Below are positions 1-5,483 of a DNA stretch of 6,390 bases, one piece after another; positions within the stretch are counted from its first letter, which is position 1, and the number at the start of each line of letters is the position of its first letter. Origin of the DNA: Fimbriiglobus sp. (lineage in GTDB: Bacteria; Planctomycetota; Planctomycetia; Gemmatales; Gemmataceae); the NCBI GenBank assembly GCA_025352585.1, contig JANXTD010000769.1, positions 1 to 6,390 on the forward strand, written 5' to 3'. Under the pieces are notes generated by a model. That model made no database searches. It was not told where the DNA came from and was given only the letters and a program-made list of their open reading frames with translations. The position numbers and the translations under genes were made by a program.

Positions 1-95
1 GTGAGGCCGAACAGCGTCAGGCCGCCGGCGACGATGGCGTCGCGGCGGGTGGTGCCGTCGCACAGGTGTTTCGGCGAGCCGAGGACGCGGAGCAT
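1..95 (-). CDS. DUF1501 domain protein, N-terminus only (runs off the left edge)
   Basis: Only the first 31 codons lie in the window, read leftward from the ATG at 95-93. The leader begins MLRVLGSPKHLCDGTTRRD. The Cys12-Asp13-Gly14 element, then the twin arginine Arg17-Arg18 and a hydrophobic stretch (residues 20-31), match the typical start of planctomycete DUF1501 proteins (PF07394), which carry a Tat-type export signal. The family belongs to the alkaline phosphatase/sulfatase-like superfamily, is expected outside the cytoplasm, and has no firmly assigned reaction. A modest AGGG lies 8 bases ahead of the ATG. The gene follows the NadD-NadK gene on the same strand with an 83-base gap, so co-transcription is possible but unproven. 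An upstream ATG at 121-119 is out of frame. The call rests on the leader alone. Confidence 0.75.
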   Translation of the reverse strand, partial: MLRVLGSPKHLCDGTTRRDAIVAGGLTLFGL

Positions 96-178
96 GACGT
101 GGACCCTGGTCGAGGGTTCATGGGCAGGCCCGCATCATCGCACAAGCGGTTTGAGTTGCCACGCCAAAACCGGGAATG

Positions 179-1567
179 TCACGCCGGCGGTTGCGGGAAT
201 TGCAGCATCGCCAACTTGGCAACGGGGTCGTGTTCGTGGGCGAACAGCAGTTCGACCGCGGCGATCTTGCTGACCCTGGCGCGCATCTCGCGGACGCGGC
301 CGTAATCGACGCCATCGACGAAGCCTTGCAGCGGCCGCTTGCTCACGTCGAGGTTGCGCACGGTCACCTCGCTGTCGAGCGTCAGCACGGCCGGCTGCCA
401 GAACTCGGGCTTGAGCACGTTCGAGCCGGCGAGCGTCAGCAGTGGCGTGTTGAACGGCAGCGGGGTCGCACGCATGGCGCGGGCGTACGACGTGCTGCCG
501 GCCGCGGTCGCCACGAGCATGCCGTCGGCGACGACGCGCGGCATCCGCACCGCCCCGTTGACCGACACCTCGATCCACGCGGTCTGCCCGGTGCGGCGCT
601 CGACCCAGCAGTCGTTGAAGGCCAGCGATTCGAGTCGCTCGCCGCTCTCGCTGACGAGTTCGACCCAGAGCAGCGGCAGTTGGTAGAGCCGCAGTTCGCG
701 CTCCCAAAAGCGCGCGCGGGCGCGGTCGTTGAGGAGGAATCCGAGGTGCCCGGTGTTGACGCCGTAGAAGGGCAGGCGCTCGCGCCAGTGCGCGCGGATC
801 GCCCGGAGCATGGTGCCGTCGCCGCCGACGACGGCGATCACGTCGGCGTCCGGGTGCTCGTGGGGCTTCAACTCGGCGGCCACGGAGTTGGCGACGGGGT
901 TGCGCTCGTCGTGGATCAGGCGGAGGCGCGGCGGGCCGGGTCGATAGACGCTGTCCTTGGCCGGCGGCGTGGCGCGGTAGAGGCCGTGCCGGCGGACGTA
1001 CTCGGCGACGCGCGGCAACAGCATCCCCGGCGTCGGGTGGCCCTCCAGGAGCCGCAACCGCACCTCGGCGGTGGAGGTTTGCAGCGGGACTTCGAGGCAG
1101 CGCGAGTGCGGCGGCAAGTCCTCGGGCCGCGGGGCGTCGTGCGGCGTGTGCAGGACCGTGAAGTGGGCCGCACGCCAGAAGTGCGCGCCCTCGGCCCACT
1201 CACTCTGAATGCGCGACCGCCCCGCCCCGCCCCCGGCCACCAGCGCGGACGGGACGACGTGCGTCACGCCGCCGGGCGACAGGCCCAAGATCGCGGGCAT
1301 CTCGTGGTTGGGCGTGAAGCGGCTGCGCTCGAGGTCGCCCAGTTCGACGCCCACGCGGTCGAGGCCGGCGAAGTTCAGGTCGGCCATGACGGCGCGGTGG
1401 ATCGGCAGGCTCTCGTCCTCGGATCGCTCCGGCCGCGGCCCGTCCGGCAGCACCACGACCCGCTCGCACTGACCCGCCAGCAACTCGGCGATGGTGCGGT
1501 GGTGCGCCGTCGGCGGGTCGAACCCGGCGGCGTAGATGGCGACCTTCGACCGCGAGGCGTCGGGCAT
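179..1567 (-). CDS. Fused NadD-like nucleotidyltransferase and NAD kinase
   Basis: This 462-residue cytoplasmic protein joins two NAD(P)-biosynthesis domains. Residues ~7-198 look like nicotinate-nucleotide adenylyltransferase (NadD): GFDPPTAHH (15-23) stands for the G-x-FDP-x-(H/T)xGH nucleotide-binding motif, TSTAEVR (164-170) for the ISSTxIR motif, and LLPRVAEYVRRHGLY (183-197) for the usual domain end. A short Pro-rich linker (~199-213) leads to NAD kinase: GGDGT (248-252), YGVNTGHLGF (268-277), ND (318-319, where the family normally has NE), ADG (347-349), GSTSY (357-361) and a late DG (418-419). By family knowledge, NadD makes deamido-NAD from nicotinate mononucleotide, and NAD kinase makes NADP from NAD with ATP. 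The kinase has about 35 residues before GGDGT, a short form also seen in some stand-alone enzymes. The ATG start puts the first beta strand (VAIYAAGF) right at the N-terminus, as in the family; its RBS is weak. The kinase call is very secure. The NadD call is good for the fold but less sure for the substrate, because several signature residues differ. Confidence 0.88.
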   Translation of the reverse strand: MPDASRSKVAIYAAGFDPPTAHHRTIAELLAGQCERVVVLPDGPRPERSEDESLPIHRAVMADLNFAGLDRVGVELGDLERSRFTPNHEMPAILGLSPGGVTHVVPSALVAGGGAGRSRIQSEWAEGAHFWRAAHFTVLHTPHDAPRPEDLPPHSRCLEVPLQTSTAEVRLRLLEGHPTPGMLLPRVAEYVRRHGLYRATPPAKDSVYRPGPPRLRLIHDERNPVANSVAAELKPHEHPDADVIAVVGGDGTMLRAIRAHWRERLPFYGVNTGHLGFLLNDRARARFWERELRLYQLPLLWVELVSESGERLESLAFNDCWVERRTGQTAWIEVSVNGAVRMPRVVADGMLVATAAGSTSYARAMRATPLPFNTPLLTLAGSNVLKPEFWQPAVLTLDSEVTVRNLDVSKRPLQGFVDGVDYGRVREMRARVSKIAAVELLFAHEHDPVAKLAMLQFPQPPA

Positions 1568-1630
1568 GGGTGGCCGTCCGAGTTGACGCTGGCGAAAGGG
1601 ACTGGGGTACGTGGGGTATCCTACCGAGAA

Positions 1631-1659
1631 CAGACAATCCGTCCCCGGTCCCGTAAACT
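1631..1659 (+). promoter_or_regulatory. Candidate sigma70-type promoter for the dienelactone hydrolase gene
   Basis: CAGACA (1631-1636) and TAAACT (1654-1659) are separated by exactly 17 bases and each matches the consensus at four of six positions. Transcription would start near 1666, giving a leader of about 30 bases. It lies in the 128-base region between divergent genes, where a promoter must exist. No equally good box was found for the leftward NadD-NadK gene; TAGGAT on the minus strand (around 1618-1623) is a possible -10 without a clear -35. Planctomycete promoter rules are poorly known, so this is tentative. Confidence 0.35.
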
Positions 1660-1683
1660 ATCGGCGAACCCCCTCCCGCACCC

Positions 1684-1687
1684 GGAG
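1684..1687 (+). promoter_or_regulatory. Shine-Dalgarno GGAG that fixes the start of the hydrolase gene
   Basis: GGAG lies 8 bases ahead of the ATG at 1696. It overlaps an in-frame GTG at 1687, which would therefore have no ribosome binding site of its own. The ATG start also yields a clean signal peptide beginning MRRLL. Confidence 0.7.
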
Positions 1688-1695
1688 TGACTCCC

Positions 1696-2475
1696 ATGCG
1701 ACGACTGCTGACCCTCGCGGCCCTGTTGACCCTCGCCGGCACCGCCTCGGCCGACGTGAAGAAGGTGCCGGTCGATTACCAGTTCGACGGCGTGACGCTG
1801 AAGGGCGAACTCTACTACGACGACGCCCTCCCCGGCAAACTCCCCGGCGTCCTCCTCGTCCACGAGTGGTGGGGCCTGAACGAGTACGCCCGCGGCCGCG
1901 CCGCCGAACTCGCGAAGCTCGGCTACGCCGCGTTCGCGTGTGACATGTACGGCGACGGCAAGGTCGCCGAACACCCGAGCGACGCGACCAAGATGGCCGG
2001 CGACGTGCGCAAAAACCTCGCCGTCTGGCAGGGCCGCGCCAAGGCCGCCCTCGCCGCGATGGCGAAGCAAGACAAGGTCGATGCCACCAAGATGGCCGCG
2101 ATCGGCTACTGCTTCGGCGGCTCGACGGCGCTGCAACTCGCCTCCACGGGGGCCGACCTCAAGGCCGTCGTCACCTTCCACGCGGCGTTGCCGGCCTTCA
2201 CCCCGGAGCAGGCCAAGGCGATCAAAGCGAAGGTTCTCGTCAACCACGGTGCCGACGATAAATTCATCAGCCCCGAGTCGATCGACAAGTTCAAGGCGGC
2301 GTTGACGGCGGCCGAAGTCCCGCTCGACTTCCGCGACTACGCGGGGTCCGTCCACAGCTTCACCGTGCCCGACGCCGGCAAGCACAACAACCCCGGCATG
2401 GCGTACAACGAGAAGGCCGACAAGGAGTCGTGGGCGGCGATGAAGGAACTCTTCAAGGCGACACTCGGCAAGTAG
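1696..2475 (+). CDS. Secreted dienelactone hydrolase family protein
   Basis: This 259-residue alpha/beta hydrolase follows the dienelactone hydrolase (PF01738) pattern. A Sec signal peptide is visible: Met-Arg-Arg, a Leu/Ala-rich core, then an ALA-type site (ASA before Asp, residues ~17-20), so the mature enzyme should be periplasmic or cell-wall facing. HEWWGLNEYAR (residues 56-66) corresponds to the family's Glu-containing segment. GYCFGG (137-142) holds the nucleophile Cys139, the GADD segment (185-188) supplies the acid, probably Asp188, and SVHSF (218-222) holds His220. The Cys-Asp-His triad is thus complete and the length is normal for the family plus a leader. Classical members hydrolyse dienelactone in chloroaromatic breakdown; a secreted copy outside any such cluster more likely acts on some other ester or lactone, and its substrate cannot be read here. 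No clear terminator follows. Confidence 0.87.
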   Translation: MRRLLTLAALLTLAGTASADVKKVPVDYQFDGVTLKGELYYDDALPGKLPGVLLVHEWWGLNEYARGRAAELAKLGYAAFACDMYGDGKVAEHPSDATKMAGDVRKNLAVWQGRAKAALAAMAKQDKVDATKMAAIGYCFGGSTALQLASTGADLKAVVTFHAALPAFTPEQAKAIKAKVLVNHGADDKFISPESIDKFKAALTAAEVPLDFRDYAGSVHSFTVPDAGKHNNPGMAYNEKADKESWAAMKELFKATLGK

Positions 2476-2487
2476 CCGCAATTGCCG

Positions 2488-2516
2488 TTGCCCCGTGGCG
2501 GGCGGCGTGTTACTTT
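2488..2516 (+). promoter_or_regulatory. Candidate promoter of the membrane protein/regulator pair
   Basis: TTGCCC (2488-2493) and TACTTT (2511-2516) are 17 bases apart. They match the sigma70 consensus at four and three of six positions. The -10 candidate sits in the only A+T-rich patch of this 79-base gap, about 38 bases ahead of the GTG start. The placement is reasonable, but the box scores are weak. Confidence 0.35.
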
Positions 2517-2554
2517 ATCGGGCAAAGCCGTGGCACCGTTTGGGGAGGCGTGAC

Positions 2555-3166
2555 GTGGAACTCCGGGAAGCGCTCTCCCACATCGCCGAGATCCGCGCCC
2601 GCGTCGCCGTGATGGAGGGCTTCCGCGGTTACCGGGCCTTCCCCGTTGGCGTCTCCGGCGTCCTAGCCGTCGTCGTCGCGCTCGCGCAGCCATTCCTCGT
2701 GCCCGACCCTGGCGGCGACTTGCCCGGCTACCTCACGCTGTGGCTGGCGACCGCCCTGGCCGGGGCCGCGGCGGCGGCGTCGGGCATCTGGTGGCGCTGG
2801 CGAACCGTCGATCAGCCACTCAGTCAGCAGCTCACGCGGCTGGCCGTGTCGCAGTTCCTGCCGTGCCTCGCGGCCGGCGGCCTGGTGACCCTCGCCGTCG
2901 CCCGGCACGCCCCGGAGGTCGGCTGGATGCTGCCGGGCCTGTGGCAAGTCCTGTTCAGCCTGGGCATCTTCGCCTCGTGCCGCTTATTACCGCGGCCGAT
3001 CCTCGGCGTGGCGATCTTCTACCTGGCCTGCGGCACCCTCAACCTCGCCGCGCACACGGCGAGTTCGGCGTACTCGCCCTGGGGCATGGCCCTGCCCTTC
3101 GGCGTCGGTCAACTGGCGACGGCGTTCATCCTCTACTGGCACCTGGAGCGGCGCGATGACGAGTAA
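2555..3166 (+). CDS. Six-helix integral membrane protein of unknown function, paired with a winged-helix regulator
   Basis: The GTG at 2555 is chosen as start because a strong GGGGAGG (2542-2548) lies 6 bases ahead; an in-frame ATG at 2495 has no such site and would add an implausible Arg-rich tail. The product is 203 residues. A short cytoplasmic-type N-terminal helix (ELREALSHIAEIRARVAVME, 2-21) precedes about six membrane segments at roughly 30-49, 59-80, 99-117, 124-142, 147-167 and 177-196, with a charged C-terminus. No catalytic motif is visible. I recall similar small membrane proteins directly before HTH_34-type regulators in several phyla, which suggests a conserved module, but its role (sensing, sequestering the regulator, or stress response) is unknown. 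It overlaps the regulator gene by 11 bases, so the two are almost certainly co-transcribed. Confidence 0.8.
   Translation: MELREALSHIAEIRARVAVMEGFRGYRAFPVGVSGVLAVVVALAQPFLVPDPGGDLPGYLTLWLATALAGAAAAASGIWWRWRTVDQPLSQQLTRLAVSQFLPCLAAGGLVTLAVARHAPEVGWMLPGLWQVLFSLGIFASCRLLPRPILGVAIFYLACGTLNLAAHTASSAYSPWGMALPFGVGQLATAFILYWHLERRDDE
3145..3148 (+). promoter_or_regulatory. Shine-Dalgarno of the regulator gene, inside the membrane protein gene
   Basis: GGAG lies 7 bases ahead of the ATG at 3156, within the last codons of the membrane protein gene. It supports the overlapping start and translational coupling of the pair. Confidence 0.6.
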
Positions 3167-3554
3167 GCCGGCCGCGAACCCCGCCGAGTCGGGCCGCTAC
3201 GCCTTCGACGGCATCGACCGCGTGCTGCACGAGAAGGCCCGCCTCGGCATCCTTACGTCGCTGCTGGCCCACGACGGCGGCCTCGTCTTCAACGAGTTAC
3301 GTGAGTTGTGCGTCCTGACCGACGGCAACCTGAGCCGGCACTTGCAGACGCTCCAAGAGGCGCAGTTGGTCGAGATCTGGAAGGGCCACAAGGGCCGCCG
3401 GCCGCAGACCCTCGTGCGGCTCACCGACGCCGGCCGCACCCGCTTCCTCGGCTACCTGGCGGTCCTCGAATCGATCGTCTCCGGGGCGCTGGCCAGTGCC
3501 AAGTCCGACGAGGCGACCGCCCCCGCGGAGCGGCTCGGCTTCACCGCCGGCTGA
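3156..3554 (+). CDS. Winged-helix transcriptional regulator (HTH_34/MarR-like)
   Basis: This 132-residue protein is nearly all one winged helix-turn-helix domain. After a short polar tail, FDGIDRVLHEKARLGILTSL (17-36) is the first helix pair. FNELRELCVLTDGNLSRHLQTLQEA (45-69) covers the helix-turn-helix, with a recognition helix around TDGNLSRHLQTL. The wing contains Lys-Gly-His-Lys-Gly-Arg-Arg-Pro (76-83), and LTDAGRTRFLGYLAVLESI (89-107) closes it, as in PF13601 regulators. No metal-binding cysteine pair or ligand domain is present, so its signal is not evident; the membrane protein encoded just before it is the obvious candidate partner. Its target may be its own promoter region, where short repeats are seen. 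The gene ends 10 bases before a strong terminator. Confidence 0.88.
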   Translation: MTSKPAANPAESGRYAFDGIDRVLHEKARLGILTSLLAHDGGLVFNELRELCVLTDGNLSRHLQTLQEAQLVEIWKGHKGRRPQTLVRLTDAGRTRFLGYLAVLESIVSGALASAKSDEATAPAERLGFTAG

Positions 3555-3564
3555 ACGGAACTAC

Positions 3565-3591
3565 GCCCGGCGTTGCCCGCCGGGCCTTTTT
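3565..3591 (+). terminator. Intrinsic terminator of the regulator operon
   Basis: GCCCGGCG (3565-3572) pairs perfectly with CGCCGGGC (3578-3585) across a 5-base loop (TTGCC). A C and five T residues (3587-3591) follow. It lies 10 bases after the regulator stop codon and separates that operon from ispH. Confidence 0.9.
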
Positions 3592-3622
3592 CGCTACTGT
3601 AACTTTGCGTCACAAACTCCAT

Positions 3623-3627
3623 GAGGG
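3623..3627 (+). promoter_or_regulatory. Shine-Dalgarno GAGGG that decides the ispH start
   Basis: GAGGG stands 7 bases ahead of the ATG at 3635, in the 43-base gap after the terminator. It excludes the in-frame extension into the preceding gene. Confidence 0.7.
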
Positions 3628-3634
3628 TTCCGCC

Positions 3635-4495
3635 ATGCCCGTGATCCGCGCCAACGTCTTGGGCATGTGCTTCGGCGTGCGGGACGCGCTGACGCTGCTG
3701 CGGGGCATCGAAGCCCCGCAGACCGTCACGATCCACGGCGAACTCGTCCACAACGAGGTGGTGCTCCACCAACTGCGCGTCCGCGGCTTCGGCATGGTCA
3801 CCGAGGCGGAGCGCGACGCCCTCCCCGACACGCCGCGGGTGTTGGTCACCGCCCACGGCGTCAGCGACCGCGAACGCCACCGCCTGACCGCCGCCGGCAA
3901 GACGCTGATCGACACGACGTGTCCGCTGGTGCAACGCGTCCACGCCGCGGCGCTGAAGTTCGCCGCGGCCGGCTTCCACCTCGTCGTCATCGGCAAGCCG
4001 GGGCACGTCGAGGTCCGCGGCATCGTCGAGGACGTACCGTCGCACGACGTGGTGCCTTCGGTCGCCGCGGTACGGACTTACGGCGCGTCGCGGTTGGGCG
4101 TGATCTGCCAATCGACGACGCCGCCGGAGTTGGCCGTCTCGGTGTTGGCAGAAATCCGCCGACGCAACCCGCACGCCGAGGTCACTTACGCCGACACGAT
4201 TTGCCGGCCGACACGCGAGCACCAGCGGGCGCTTGCCGAACTGTTGCCGCAAGTCGAGGCGGTCGTGGTCGTCGGCGGCCGCAACTCGAACAACACGGTC
4301 GAGTTGGCCCGCCGCGTCGCCGACTACGGCCTGCCGGCGTGCCACGTCGTCGGGCCGGGCGACCTCGAGGGCGCGTGGGTGACGCGCTTCGTGCGCGTCG
4401 GCCTGACCGCCGGCACGTCCACGCTCGAAGAAACCGTCGATGCCGTCGAACGCCGCCTGGAGGAGATGATGTCGAGTGGGGCCTGCCGGATTTGA
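3635..4495 (+). CDS. ispH: 4-hydroxy-3-methylbut-2-enyl diphosphate reductase (IspH/LytB)
   Basis: IspH is the last enzyme of the MEP pathway. It reduces HMBPP to isopentenyl and dimethylallyl diphosphate using a [4Fe-4S] cluster. All key residues are present in this 286-residue protein: cluster ligands Cys12 (GMCFGV), Cys96 (TTCPLV) and Cys190 (DTICRPT); substrate-binding His39 (ELVHN), His74 (AHGVS) and His124 with the catalytic Glu126 (GHVEV, where the family usually has GHPEV); the QSTT element (159-162); NSNN (217-220); and the TAGTS segment near 258-262. The ATG at 3635 is chosen because GAGGG (3623-3627) lies 7 bases ahead and Cys12 then has its normal position; the frame stays open far upstream, but that stretch overlaps the regulator gene and the terminator. 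The gene's last six codons overlap a tRNA on the other strand, and no terminator is seen between them. Confidence 0.96.
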   Translation: MPVIRANVLGMCFGVRDALTLLRGIEAPQTVTIHGELVHNEVVLHQLRVRGFGMVTEAERDALPDTPRVLVTAHGVSDRERHRLTAAGKTLIDTTCPLVQRVHAAALKFAAAGFHLVVIGKPGHVEVRGIVEDVPSHDVVPSVAAVRTYGASRLGVICQSTTPPELAVSVLAEIRRRNPHAEVTYADTICRPTREHQRALAELLPQVEAVVVVGGRNSNNTVELARRVADYGLPACHVVGPGDLEGAWVTRFVRVGLTAGTSTLEETVDAVERRLEEMMSSGACRI

Positions 4496-4549
4496 ACCGG
4501 CAACCAATCCGTTATGAGCGGACTGCTCTAACCGTTGAGCTAAGGCCCC
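4477..4549 (-). tRNA. tRNA-Ile(CAU), CCA end not encoded
   Basis: A complete cloverleaf reads leftward: acceptor GGGGCCT pairing with AGGCCCC (7 bp), D-arm GCTC/GAGC, anticodon stem GTCCG/CGGAT with loop CTCATAA, a 5-base variable region TGGTT, T-arm GCCGG/CCGGC with loop TTCAAAT, and discriminator A. The total is 73 bases. The anticodon is CAT, so tRNA-Met and the lysidine-type tRNA-Ile2 are both possible. The D-arm, the CTCATAA loop, the G-T closing pair of the anticodon stem and the TGGTY variable region closely resemble E. coli tRNA-Ile2 as I remember it, and less so elongator tRNA-Met; it lacks initiator features such as the GGG/CCC anticodon stem pairs. If this is Ile2, TilS converts C34 to lysidine so that AUA codons are read. 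The discriminator is followed by CTC, so CCA must be added enzymatically. Confidence 0.95.
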
Positions 4550-4559
4550 GCGAGCCGCG

Positions 4560-4588
4560 ATTGTACCACCGCGCGGGCGTCGTGCGAA
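4560..4588 (-). promoter_or_regulatory. Promoter of the tRNA gene
   Basis: On the minus strand TTCGCA (4588-4583) and TACAAT (4565-4560) are 17 bases apart and match the sigma70 consensus at four and five of six positions. Ten bases separate the -10 box from the mature tRNA 5' end, so the primary transcript should carry a leader of only about 3-4 bases for RNase P. The -35 box begins just after the rfbD stop codon, so the tRNA has its own promoter and is not simply read through from rfbD. Confidence 0.65.
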
Positions 4589-4589
4589 G

Positions 4590-5456
4590 TCATCCCGTCG
4601 CCGGTTTGTTCCGCCGCTCGTCAAGATACGCCGCCAACGCCTCGCGCCACGGCCGCAACTTCACGCCCAACGCCGCTGCCTTGCCGCAGTCGAGGACACT
4701 GTACGCCGGCCGCCGTGCAGGCGTCGGGTACTCGGCCGTCGGGATCGGCGTCAAGTTCGCGGCCGTGCCGGTCAGGCGAAACGCCTCGGCCGCGACATTG
4801 TGCCAAGTCGTCGCGCCGGCGTTGGTGAGGTGATAAAGCCCCTCGGCGTCCGCGGCGATGAGTTTCACCAGTGCGTCGGCAAGGTCGGCGGTATATGTCG
4901 GCGTGCAGTGCTGGTCCGCGACGACGCGCAGCGGCTTGCCCTGCCCCGCGACGCGCAACATCGTCTCGACGAAGTTGCCGCCCTTGCCGCCGCTGCCCCA
5001 CGCCCCGTACAGCCCGCACGTCCGCACGACGAGGTGCCGCGGGCAGTGCGTGCGCGTGACGTACTCGCCGGCGAGCTTGCTCAAGCCGTAAGAACTCACC
5101 GGCCCCGGCGCGTCGAGTTCGGTCAGCGGCGACGTGCGCTGAGCGTCGAGGCCGAAGACGTAGTCGGTGCTGACGTGGACGAGCTTCGCCCCGGCTTTCG
5201 CACACGCGACCGCCAGTGCCCGCACGCCCCAGGCGTTGACCCGAAACGCCGCATCGGGGTCGGCCTCGGCCTTGTCCACGAGGTTGTACGCGGAGCAGTT
5301 GACGAGCAGGTCCGGGCGGTTCGCGGCGAAGTAGGCCGCGACCGACTCGGGGTGGTCGAGGTCGAGGTCGGCGCGGGTCAGCGGCCGCACGTCACCGGGC
5401 AGCCGGGGGACGAGGTCGCGGCCGAGTTGGCCCTGCGAACCGAGGACGGCGATCAC
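4590..5456 (-). CDS. rfbD: dTDP-4-dehydrorhamnose reductase (RmlD/RfbD)
   Basis: This 288-residue NAD(P)-binding short-chain dehydrogenase/epimerase-type enzyme reduces dTDP-4-dehydro-L-rhamnose to dTDP-L-rhamnose, the last step in making the sugar donor for cell-surface glycans. GSQGQLG (6-12) is the nucleotide-binding glycine motif; CSAYNLVDKAE (54-64) matches the family's conserved A-Y-x-x-V-D-K-A-E stretch; STDYVF (96-101) and Tyr123-xxx-Lys127 (YGLSK) form the catalytic set; RTCGLYG (145-151) and the TPTYTADLADAL segment (185-196) are also typical. The length is normal. The start is GTG, supported by GGAG 8 bases ahead (complement of 5465-5468) and by the glycine motif lying at the very N-terminus. 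No other rhamnose gene (rfbA, B, C) is in the window, so it stands alone here. A terminator hairpin ends 27 bases before the start codon. Confidence 0.93.
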   Translation of the reverse strand: MIAVLGSQGQLGRDLVPRLPGDVRPLTRADLDLDHPESVAAYFAANRPDLLVNCSAYNLVDKAEADPDAAFRVNAWGVRALAVACAKAGAKLVHVSTDYVFGLDAQRTSPLTELDAPGPVSSYGLSKLAGEYVTRTHCPRHLVVRTCGLYGAWGSGGKGGNFVETMLRVAGQGKPLRVVADQHCTPTYTADLADALVKLIAADAEGLYHLTNAGATTWHNVAAEAFRLTGTAANLTPIPTAEYPTPARRPAYSVLDCGKAAALGVKLRPWREALAAYLDERRNKPATG

Positions 5457-5483
5457 GGCGGCTACTCCGGCGGGCCAACAGAA

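Noticed and set aside
101..115. Small hairpin (ACCCT/AGGGT) covering the DUF1501 ribosome binding site
   Set aside because: A 5-bp stem with a 5-base loop is common by chance in such G+C-rich DNA; there is no supporting evidence for regulation.
1612..1625. GGTA-TCC-TACC inverted repeat in the divergent region, as an operator
   Set aside because: Arms of only four bases with no second copy nearby; not distinguishable from chance.
176..1690. A 504-codon plus-strand open frame across the NadD-NadK gene
   Set aside because: Its translation is Arg/Val/Ala/His-rich with no recognisable motif and it mirrors a strongly supported gene on the other strand. Such long antisense frames are expected at this G+C content. 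The same applies to the long frames opposite the hydrolase (1621-2481), opposite ispH (3452-4624) and in another frame at 3667-4833.
1687..1695. GTG at 1687 as start of the hydrolase
   Set aside because: It overlaps the Shine-Dalgarno sequence of the ATG at 1696 and has no binding site of its own.
2495..2554. ATG at 2495 as start of the membrane protein
   Set aside because: It would fall inside the candidate promoter and adds 20 residues with Arg/His clusters unlike the rest; the GTG at 2555 has a strong GGGGAGG at the right distance.
3573..3600. Promoter for ispH with -35 TTGCCC in the terminator loop and -10 TACTGT
   Set aside because: The spacing is 16 bases and the -10 matches only three of six positions. 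ispH needs a promoter near here, but this one is too weak to annotate.
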